Assembly (NCBI GenBank): GCA_027295245.1
Contig: JAPULF010000082.1
Span: 1 to 7,410 of the forward strand
Length of the DNA stretch: 7,410 nt
Source: Planctomycetota bacterium
Lineage (GTDB): Bacteria; Planctomycetota; Phycisphaerae; UBA1845; UTPLA1
Direction of reading: 5' to 3'
The position numbers and the translations under genes were made by a program. Positions 1 through 5,590 of this stretch are shown here, in pieces (position 1 is the first letter of the stretch; the number at the start of each line of letters is the position of its first letter). The notes beneath the pieces are model-generated. The model had not been told where the DNA came from and searched no databases. It saw only the letters and a list, made by a program, of their open reading frames with translations.

Positions 1-570
1 GCATCTCTTTTCGAAGACGCGGCCGAAACGTATCAGAAGGGCCTCGCAATCCGGTCGGACGATTCCAGGCAACTGAATGCCTACGGGGTCGTTTTGTGTC
101 GGCTACGCCGGACGGCCGAAGGTCTCGTCGCGCTGCAAGAGGCCATCCGTCTCCAGCCGAACTACGAAGAGGCCCATTTCAATCTTTGGCTTGCGATGCT
201 CGAGATTGACCGCCTCGAGGACGCGGTTGCGGCGTTGCAGAAGGGTGTGGAACGGAGGCCCGATTCGGCGCTGCTGCCGACAACGCTTGCATGGGTACTT
301 GCGACCCACCCCGACGCCGACTTTCGACGGCCGAAAGACGCGCTAAAGCTGGCGACTCGGGCGTGCGGGCTGAGCGAAATGCGTGATCCCGCGGCGCTGC
401 TATCGCGGGCGGCAGCCCAGGCCGGACTCGGCCATTGGGGCGAGGCCGCGGAGACGGCGCGTACCGCGTTGCAACTCGCCGAGGCCGGCGGTCGCGGCGC
501 ACTGGCCGATCAATGTCGCAAACTGGCTTCGTCTTATGCCGCGGGCCGACCGGTTTTCTTTTCGCCGTAA
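1..570 (+). CDS. TPR-repeat protein, C-terminal part (5' end outside window)
   Basis: The frame is open from the first base to a TAA at 568-570, giving 189 residues with no start in view, so the N-terminus is missing. The visible part is helical with TPR periodicity: a partial repeat at residues 1-22, clear repeats near 23-55 (ending AIRLQPNYEE) and 56-89 (AHFNLWLAMLEID through KGVERRPD), a degenerate one near 90-125, and another near 130-163 (GHWGEAAETARTALQLAE). The module AWVLATHPDADFR, then DALKLATRAC, then a final YAAGRP resembles the C-terminal TPR block of large bacterial TPR proteins, some of which carry an N-terminal polytopic membrane glycosyltransferase-like domain. That recollection comes from family knowledge; the missing N-terminus cannot be judged here. 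TPRs usually mediate protein-protein contacts. The gene converges on polA with a 44-bp gap. An internal TTG at 94 is in frame but is not the true start, because repeat homology continues upstream of it. Confidence 0.85.
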   Translation, partial: ASLFEDAAETYQKGLAIRSDDSRQLNAYGVVLCRLRRTAEGLVALQEAIRLQPNYEEAHFNLWLAMLEIDRLEDAVAALQKGVERRPDSALLPTTLAWVLATHPDADFRRPKDALKLATRACGLSEMRDPAALLSRAAAQAGLGHWGEAAETARTALQLAEAGGRGALADQCRKLASSYAAGRPVFFSP

Positions 571-584
571 ATTACCAGCTTGCG

Positions 585-626
585 GCAATATCGGATCACA
601 CGCTGACGCGGATATCATTGCTTTTT
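585..626 (+). terminator. Possible weak intrinsic terminator after the TPR gene
   Basis: GCAAT (585-589) can pair with ATTGC (617-621), and ATC (590-592) with GAT (611-613), leaving a 3-nt bulge on the right arm and a large loop. Five T residues (622-626) follow directly. This resembles a rho-independent terminator for the plus-strand TPR gene, although the stem is short and interrupted. The right arm and T-run lie in the last codons of the convergent polA. No equivalent signal was seen for polA on the minus strand. Confidence 0.25.
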
Positions 627-3371
627 CATGTCCAGCCAGTTCGGCCCCCAAGCCGCGTCTACCTTGACCGGTACGTCCAGCGGGATCGCCCTCGACATTT
701 CCTCGATGATCATCGAACTCTCTTCCGCCACCGCGTTCTCGGGAACTTCGAACACCAGTTCGTCGTGGACCTGAATCAGCATCCGGCTCGGACGGCGTTC
801 TTTTCGAATGCGGGCCGCTATGTTGATCATGGCCCGCTTGATCATGTCCGCCGCCGACCCCTGCACCACGGTGTTGACCGCAAACCGTTCCGCTGCGCTT
901 CGGGCGGTCCGGTTGCGCGAGTTGATCTCCCGAATGGTCCGACGCCGACCCAGAATCGTCTTGACGTATCCGTGCCGCCGGGCGTGTGAAATACACTTGT
1001 CGAGAAATCCGCGAATCAACGGATAGCGCGCAAAATACCGCTCGATAAACACCCGCGCATCGTTCATTGACATCCCGGTCTGCCGCGACAGCCCGAACGC
1101 CGACTGCCCGTAGACAATCCCGAAGTTCACCGTCTTGGCCCGACTTCGCTGCTGATTGGTGACCTGGTCCAGCGGCACGCCCTCGATTTGCGAGGCGACA
1201 AACGCATGAATATCACGGTCCTCGTTAAACGCCGCCGCCAGTGCCTTGTCACCCGAAAAGTGGGCCAGCACCCGCAACTCGATCTGCGAATAATCCGCCT
1301 TGAGCAGAACCCAGTCCGCTTCGCCCGGCACGAATGCGCGGCGAATCTGGGCACCGGTCTCCGTTCGAATGGGAATGTTTTGGAGGTTCGGATCGCTGCA
1401 CGACAGCCGGCCCGTGACGGCGCCGGTCTGATGAAAGCTCGGATGAATCCGCCCGGTGCGCTGGTCGACGAGTTCCGGCAGGGCATCGACGTACGTGCCC
1501 TTGAGCTTGGCGAGTTCGCGATACTCCAGCACCCACCTGGGAATCGGATCGTCGCTCTCGGCCGACAGGGTGGTCAACACCTCCGCGTCGGTCGACCGAC
1601 CCGTCTTGGTCTTACGCACCACGCGCAGGCCTCGCTCGTCGAACAGCACCTCGGCAAGCTGCTTTGTGGAATCGACGTTGAAGGGCCGACCGGCTTCCGT
1701 GTGAATCCGGTCGCGCAATTCGGTCAGACGGCCCGCCATCTCCCCGCTCATCCGGGCAAGAACGGCGGTGTCTACCGCAACGCCCCGAAGCTCCATCTCC
1801 GCCAGGACCTCGAGCAGAGGCATCTCGACCGTCGCGAACAACTCCGACAGTTCCGGATCGGTCATCTGCCGCTGCAAGACTTCATAGAGTCGCCACGTTA
1901 CGTCGGCGTCTTCGGCCGCGTACTGACACGCCCGATCGGTCGGCACCCGGTCAAACGATATCCGGTCCTTGCCCTTGCCGATCAAGGACGAGATCGGAAT
2001 CGGCTGATAGTGCAACAGTTCCATCGCCAGGGCGTCCATGCCGTGCGACCTGCGCGTCGAATCCAGCACGAAGCTTGCGATCATGGTGTCGAACGACACG
2101 CCGGCCACCGGTATTTGGGCGTTGGCCAAGACCACCAGGTCATATTTGAGATTCTGGCCGCACTTCCGAATCCCGGCGTCCGCGAGCACCGGACCGAGCC
2201 ATTTCCGCACGGCGTCCTCCGAGAGCGTGGGGCCGTCCCCCCGAACGGGCACATAAAACCCGCTGCCGGACTTGAACGAAAAACTCAGCCCCGCAAGCCT
2301 GGCGGCGACCGGGTTCAACTGGGTTGTTTCGGTGTCGAATGCAAACGTGCCCGCGGCGGCGAGTTTCGAAGCGAGGTCCGCCAACGCTTCCTCGGTTTCG
2401 ATCAGGGTATATATTCCATCCGTTGACTCCGGAGCCGACGCGAACAGATCGCCCTGACCCCCGGCGCCGTCCACTTCGGTTTGCCCGGGAATTGAACTTG
2501 TTTCTTGTTCCGGAGAATCGCCGATCTGCTCCAGCAACCGCCTGAATCCAAGTTCCACGAAGACAGGCCGGGCCGCCGCCGGCTCGATGCGCGCGACGTC
2601 CGCCGTTGACAAATCGAATTCGAATTCGACATCTTGGCGAAGCGTCACCAGCTTCCGAACGACCTCCATTCGCTCTCGGAACGCAAGCACGTTTTCGCGC
2701 AGCTTGGGCGTTAACTCATCGGCATGGTCGATGATCGCCTGCACGGAGCCGTATTTCTGAAGCAGTTGGGCCGCCTTCTTGGGACCCACGCCGGTGACCC
2801 CCTTGATGTTGTCGGTGCTGTCGCCGATCAGCATTTGGGCTTCGACGGCCAGCTCCGGCGAGTAGCCTTTTTCCGCCAACATAGACGCCGCGTCTATTTC
2901 TCGGTCTTTGCCCGGGTCGTACATCCGCACGTGTTCGCCGAGCAATTGTTCGAGGTCCTTGTCCTTGCTCACCAGGACTACGTCCAGATTGTCGGAGGCA
3001 TATCGCCGGCTGAGCGTGGCCATGAGGTCGTCGGCTTCGAATCCCGGCCGGCGCAGGATGGGCACCTTGATCAACTCGAGGATGGAGACGATTCGATCGA
3101 TTTGCGGACCGAGGTCTTCGGGGGCGGCCTCCCGGTTGGCCTTGTAGGTCGGATCGAGTTGGGTCCGAAAGACATCCTTGTCGCTCACGTCCATCACCAT
3201 CACGAGAAAGTCCGGTTTTCGATCGCGGAGGATCCCCAGGAGGACCTGCATGAAAACGTGGGTGGCCCTGGTCGGTTCTCCGGCCGGCGAGGTGAGCATC
3301 CCGAACGGTGCGTAGTACGCGCGGTATATCTGCGCGTGTCCGTCGATCAGATAGAGGGTCTTTCGAGGCAC
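615..3371 (-). CDS. polA: DNA polymerase I (5'-nuclease, 3'-5' exonuclease and polymerase domains)
   Basis: This 918-residue protein has the full E. coli-type architecture. It should act in Okazaki fragment maturation and repair synthesis in the cytoplasm. The 5'-nuclease domain (about 1-285) has D10, D61, FEADD (111-115), KDKD (136-139), GDSTDN (183-188) and a helix-hairpin-helix (GVTGVGPKKA). A low-complexity linker (about 286-318) follows. The 3'-5' exonuclease domain (about 319-500) keeps its catalytic set: D346/E348 in FDTET, D411 in QNLKYD, and Y484/D488 in YAAED, so proofreading looks intact. The polymerase domain has motif A DYSQIELR (D693, E698), motif B R742/K746/F750/Y754, and motif C VHDE (D870). 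Each sits 12 residues before its E. coli counterpart; F750 corresponds to F762. The start is GTG at 3371-3369. An in-frame TAA lies four codons upstream and D10 is close, so no other start fits. There is no clear Shine-Dalgarno site. It is divergent from the 613-residue gene. Confidence 0.98.
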   Translation of the reverse strand: MPRKTLYLIDGHAQIYRAYYAPFGMLTSPAGEPTRATHVFMQVLLGILRDRKPDFLVMVMDVSDKDVFRTQLDPTYKANREAAPEDLGPQIDRIVSILELIKVPILRRPGFEADDLMATLSRRYASDNLDVVLVSKDKDLEQLLGEHVRMYDPGKDREIDAASMLAEKGYSPELAVEAQMLIGDSTDNIKGVTGVGPKKAAQLLQKYGSVQAIIDHADELTPKLRENVLAFRERMEVVRKLVTLRQDVEFEFDLSTADVARIEPAAARPVFVELGFRRLLEQIGDSPEQETSSIPGQTEVDGAGGQGDLFASAPESTDGIYTLIETEEALADLASKLAAAGTFAFDTETTQLNPVAARLAGLSFSFKSGSGFYVPVRGDGPTLSEDAVRKWLGPVLADAGIRKCGQNLKYDLVVLANAQIPVAGVSFDTMIASFVLDSTRRSHGMDALAMELLHYQPIPISSLIGKGKDRISFDRVPTDRACQYAAEDADVTWRLYEVLQRQMTDPELSELFATVEMPLLEVLAEMELRGVAVDTAVLARMSGEMAGRLTELRDRIHTEAGRPFNVDSTKQLAEVLFDERGLRVVRKTKTGRSTDAEVLTTLSAESDDPIPRWVLEYRELAKLKGTYVDALPELVDQRTGRIHPSFHQTGAVTGRLSCSDPNLQNIPIRTETGAQIRRAFVPGEADWVLLKADYSQIELRVLAHFSGDKALAAAFNEDRDIHAFVASQIEGVPLDQVTNQQRSRAKTVNFGIVYGQSAFGLSRQTGMSMNDARVFIERYFARYPLIRGFLDKCISHARRHGYVKTILGRRRTIREINSRNRTARSAAERFAVNTVVQGSAADMIKRAMINIAARIRKERRPSRMLIQVHDELVFEVPENAVAEESSMIIEEMSRAIPLDVPVKVDAAWGPNWLDMKKQ

Positions 3372-3377
3372 GCGGAT

Positions 3378-3383
3378 AGATTA
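3378..3383 (-). promoter_or_regulatory. Candidate -10 element for polA (possible leaderless start)
   Basis: On the minus strand TAATCT is followed by exactly 6 nt and then the GTG start codon, so transcription would begin on the G of GTG. No good -35 hexamer lies 16-18 bp upstream, and no Shine-Dalgarno sequence precedes the GTG. Leaderless starts with this geometry are established in other bacterial phyla; applying it here is inference. A weaker alternative -10 is CAAAAT, about 45-50 bp upstream of the start codon. Confidence 0.35.
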
Positions 3384-3537
3384 CCGGCTACTCGCTCGAC
3401 AGGCACCGAATGCGGCCGATTTTGACGAGTGGCGACCGGTGTCCGATTGTCCGGGCGAGGATGCCCCGTGAGCGGTTCAGCCACGGTTTCGCGGACCTGC
3501 CCCGGCGTCGGGCCAGGGCGCGTAACCCCAGTGGGCA

Positions 3538-3566
3538 TTGACATTTCGGGGCGTCTCGCAGATACT
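3538..3566 (+). promoter_or_regulatory. Sigma70-type promoter for the 613-residue gene
   Basis: A perfect -35 hexamer TTGACA (3538-3543) is followed by a 17-bp spacer and the -10 hexamer GATACT (3561-3566), which matches 4 of 6 consensus positions. The predicted first transcribed base is about 3573. This gives a leader of about 145 nt before the ATG at 3718. It is the best promoter in the window by consensus and spacing. Confidence 0.7.
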
Positions 3567-3569
3567 ATA

Positions 3570-3618
3570 GGTGTGTACCAACCAGAGTCGGTGTGGTAGA
3601 GCCCGCACCGTACCCACC
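3570..3618 (+). promoter_or_regulatory. Potential long hairpin at the 5' end of the leader
   Basis: GGTGTGTAC (3570-3578) can pair with GTACCCACC (3610-3618) at 8 of 9 positions. Directly stacked inside is a second stem, GGTGTGG (3590-3596) with CCGCACC (3603-3609), which has one G-U pair and a 6-nt loop. An 11-nt bulge (3579-3589) lies on the left side. With the predicted start near 3573, nearly all of it would be transcribed, so the mRNA would begin in a structured element. It might protect the 5' end or regulate expression; no known class was recognised. Confidence 0.4.
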
Positions 3619-3638
3619 CCAAACCGACGCACCGTCAC

Positions 3639-3667
3639 TCAGGTCGAGGGAAAGAGAGCGGACCTGA
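3639..3667 (+). promoter_or_regulatory. Leader stem-loop with a purine-rich loop
   Basis: TCAGGTC (3639-3645) and GACCTGA (3661-3667) form a perfect 7-bp inverted repeat around a 15-nt loop that is almost all G and A. It lies in the untranslated leader about 50 nt before the ATG. The loop contains GAGGG- and GAGAG-like stretches that resemble ribosome-binding sequence. A regulatory role is speculative. Confidence 0.35.
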
Positions 3668-3677
3668 AACTGCGAGT

Positions 3678-3692
3678 GCCGGCCGTGCCGGT
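3678..3692 (+). promoter_or_regulatory. Small GC hairpin just upstream of the ribosome binding site
   Basis: CCGGC (3679-3683) and GCCGG (3687-3691) form a 5-bp stem with a 3-nt loop, extendable by one G-U pair (3678/3692), followed by TTGTTT. It sits about 14 nt before the Shine-Dalgarno site. It could act as a weak attenuator or affect ribosome access, but the stem is short enough to arise by chance in GC-rich DNA. Confidence 0.25.
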
Positions 3693-3705
3693 TGTTTAGC
3701 GTAAT

Positions 3706-3711
3706 GAGGAG
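3706..3711 (+). promoter_or_regulatory. Shine-Dalgarno site of the 613-residue gene
   Basis: GAGGAG at 3706-3711 is 6 nt upstream of the ATG at 3718, which is good spacing and fixes the start codon. It is the clearest ribosome binding site in the window; the other two genes with visible starts next to candidate promoters, polA and the RluA-family gene, lack one. Confidence 0.8.
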
Positions 3712-3717
3712 TTTCTC

Positions 3718-5559
3718 ATGGCGGGTGTCGCGCCCCAACACCGTGGTGGCGGTTCAGGCACGACCAAGATTCCCTTGGTCGTATCGATCATCGTAAATGT
3801 CCTGTTGATCGGGACGTTGATCCTCCTCTTTACCGGGCAGGAGGAATTGCAGACCCGCGCCGACCGGGCCGAGAAGGCCCACCGCAACCTCGCCACAAGC
3901 GGCGACGAGCGGGCCGCCCGCGACCGGTTCGCCGATGCCCAGGGCGGAAACAAACCCCTTGTCGGCGTGATGATGCAGTGGTTCCGCACGACGGCGGGGC
4001 GTTTGACCGGCAGCCAGGACGACTCTCCGCAGATGGCCCTTCAGAAGCTCGACGTCGCCTTGCAGTCGATTCGCGATGCCGGTGAAGTCCCCAATCCCGA
4101 CCTGCTCTCCGCATCGAACGGGGTGGTTGCGATCGTTCAGGGACTGCACGAGCTTTACGTCGACGAGGCCTCGGCTCGAAGGCAATTGGCCGCTGGGTTG
4201 AAGAAAGCCGGCGCCGACCTCGACGCGAATCAGGAGGCCCTTCGGGTCCGCGACGAAAAATTCAAGTCGGACCTCGCGTCGATCAGCGACCGTCTGTCGG
4301 AGATTGAAAAGAGCAAAAGCGAGCTTGACGAAAGAACCCAGTCCGACATCGAGGCAATCAGCGGCAAGCTCGCCGCCAAGCAGAACGAACTGTCGTCCAT
4401 ACTAAGCTATCAGGCCAAACGTCGCAGCCAAGACGCACGAGAACGAGCCGAACTGGAATCGCTCATCTCTACGCAGAGGGCCGCCCTCGGCGACATGAAA
4501 GGCCTGCCCCCGCCGGGCGCCCAACCGCTGGCGGTGGCGCGAAGACCGATCGGCCAGGTCCTGCGGGCCCTGCCGGGTGACGCCTTGGTACACATCGGCC
4601 TCGGCCGGACCGACGGCGTGGCGCTCGGAATGACGTTCGCGGTGTACTCGTCGGATGTCCGCATCCCCGACAACGGTCGCGGCAAGGGACACATCGAAGT
4701 CGTCAGCGTCGATGACATGACCTCCGAATGCAAGGTGATCACGCCTCCGTCGCCCGACAATCCCATCCTTGTCGGTGACGGCATCGGCAACATCGTGCTG
4801 AGCCGCTTGATGGGTCGCAAGACACGTTTCTGCGTTGTCGGCGACTTCGATATAGACGGCGACGGATTCAATGATCCCCGCGGCTTCGATGTGATTCGGG
4901 CTCTGGTCACGCGCACCGGTGGGGTAGTCGTTCGAACGGTCGACGCCTCGACCGACTACCTGATCGTGGGCAGCAAGCCACAGCCGGAGAATATCGAGGC
5001 GTTTGCCTCCGCCGTTGACGCGGGCACGGACGACTGGGGTTCGGAGGAAGACGAGGTCGGCGAGGACGAGGACTGGGGCGATGACGACTCCGACGAAGAA
5101 GATGACGATGAGTGGGGCGAGGAAGACGACTCGGACGATTTCGAAGATGAAGATGAAGATGACGAGTGGGAAGAAGATGACGAGGATGACGAGGGTGGCG
5201 ACGACGAAGAACTCGACGAAGAACTCGACGAAGAACTCGACGAAGAACTCGACGAAGAACTCGACGAGGATTCCGACGAGGGTGATGAAGACGGCGAATC
5301 GGAAAACGAACTCGACGCGGCCGAGCCGGTCCTTGCGGCCGCCCCGGTCTCGGCGCCGCCCGGTGTGAGACAATTCGGCATCGATCCCACGAAGCCGGCC
5401 GTCAAGCGCCGAAAGCTTCGCGAAGACGAGCTATACGAGTTGGCCGTTCGAAGGGCCTCGGCACTCTCCATCCCGCGCCTGACTTTCGGCCACTTTCTGA
5501 ACTTCGTCGGGATCGAGCGGGGCTCGAAGACGATCAAACAGGTCGCAATGGGCGGGTAA
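3718..5559 (+). CDS. Membrane-anchored coiled-coil protein with split BRCT-like domain and acidic insert (unknown function)
   Basis: The function of this 613-residue protein is not known. Residues 1-17 are short and mildly basic, and 18-39 form one transmembrane helix. A largely helical region follows, with a likely coiled coil at about 152-258. A beta-rich segment at about 276-362 (IGQVLRALPGDALVHIGLG, DGVALGMTFAVY, GHIEVVSV) may be a small barrel. Residues 370-420 read like the first half of a BRCT domain: FCVVGDF, a helix ending in TGG, then DYLIVGS. Residues 566-600 read like the second half (YELAVRRASALSIPRLTF, then FLNFVG). Between them, residues 438-534 hold 70 Asp/Glu in 97, no Lys/Arg, four Trp (440, 453, 466, 484) and five ELDE repeats. 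An Ala/Pro hinge and a basic patch (KRRK, 563-566) follow. DIDGDGFND (378-386) fits the DxDxDGxxD calcium-loop pattern. Which side of the membrane the C-terminus faces is uncertain. The gene has its own promoter, a Shine-Dalgarno site and a downstream terminator. Confidence 0.9.
   Translation: MAGVAPQHRGGGSGTTKIPLVVSIIVNVLLIGTLILLFTGQEELQTRADRAEKAHRNLATSGDERAARDRFADAQGGNKPLVGVMMQWFRTTAGRLTGSQDDSPQMALQKLDVALQSIRDAGEVPNPDLLSASNGVVAIVQGLHELYVDEASARRQLAAGLKKAGADLDANQEALRVRDEKFKSDLASISDRLSEIEKSKSELDERTQSDIEAISGKLAAKQNELSSILSYQAKRRSQDARERAELESLISTQRAALGDMKGLPPPGAQPLAVARRPIGQVLRALPGDALVHIGLGRTDGVALGMTFAVYSSDVRIPDNGRGKGHIEVVSVDDMTSECKVITPPSPDNPILVGDGIGNIVLSRLMGRKTRFCVVGDFDIDGDGFNDPRGFDVIRALVTRTGGVVVRTVDASTDYLIVGSKPQPENIEAFASAVDAGTDDWGSEEDEVGEDEDWGDDDSDEEDDDEWGEEDDSDDFEDEDEDDEWEEDDEDDEGGDDEELDEELDEELDEELDEELDEDSDEGDEDGESENELDAAEPVLAAAPVSAPPGVRQFGIDPTKPAVKRRKLREDELYELAVRRASALSIPRLTFGHFLNFVGIERGSKTIKQVAMGG
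5029..5319 (+). repeat. Coding low-complexity acidic tract (Asp/Glu-rich)
   Basis: These codons encode residues 438-534 of the 613-residue protein and are dominated by GAA, GAG, GAC and GAT. They include three tandem GAAGAT units (5143-5160) and, further on, the 12-bp repeats. Trp codons recur at uneven intervals within it. On the opposite strand the tract reads as a long poly-Ser frame, which is an artefact. Such tracts can gain or lose units by replication slippage. Confidence 0.85.
5209..5268 (+). repeat. Five tandem copies of a 12-bp repeat encoding ELDE
   Basis: The unit GAACTCGACGAA occurs four times without change (5209-5256). A fifth copy (5257-5268) differs only by a synonymous final A to G. 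Together they encode (ELDE)x5 at residues 498-517. Near-identity at the DNA level, including the single choice of CTC for Leu, points to recent expansion by slippage rather than slow convergence. Because the unit is a multiple of three, copy-number change keeps the frame. Confidence 0.95.
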
Positions 5560-5561
5560 CA

Positions 5562-5579
5562 CGGCCGGCCGGTCGGCCG
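5562..5579. repeat. Inverted repeat between the convergent genes
   Basis: CGGCCG (5562-5567) recurs at 5574-5579 after a 6-nt loop, forming a 6-bp GC hairpin in the 31-bp gap between two convergent stop codons. On the minus strand it lies downstream of the GT87 gene but is followed by only a few T residues, so it is at best a weak terminator for that gene. Several alternative pairings are possible because the arms are self-complementary. Confidence 0.4.
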
Positions 5580-5590
5580 AACGCAAAGCA

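Larger units (their letters stand above)
3372..3717. other. Divergent intergenic region between polA and the 613-residue gene
   Basis: This 346-bp region separates two divergent genes. The half next to polA (3372-3537) holds only a weak candidate -10 for polA and nothing else recognisable. The other half carries a sigma70-type promoter (3538-3566), a leader of about 145 nt with three potential hairpins, and a Shine-Dalgarno site, all reading toward the 613-residue gene. An open frame of 91 codons on the minus strand (3347-3622) has no recognisable features and overlaps the polA start out of frame, so it was not called. No known riboswitch class was recognised. Confidence 0.6.

Noticed and set aside
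1188..2426. Plus-strand 412-codon frame antisense to polA
   Set aside because: It lies entirely within the well-supported polA gene, is rich in His/Arg/Gly/Gln as expected of GC-rich antisense frames, and has no recognisable motif.
3347..3622. Minus-strand 91-codon frame across the polA upstream region
   Set aside because: It overlaps the polA start out of frame, has no recognisable features or ribosome site, and its upstream part covers the promoter and leader of the divergent gene.
4402..5373. Minus-strand 323-codon frame with hydrophobic Val/Phe/Ile repeats
   Set aside because: The hydrophobic repeats (FVEF units) are the antisense reading of the ELDE repeat and acidic tract; the frame opposes the supported 613-residue gene.
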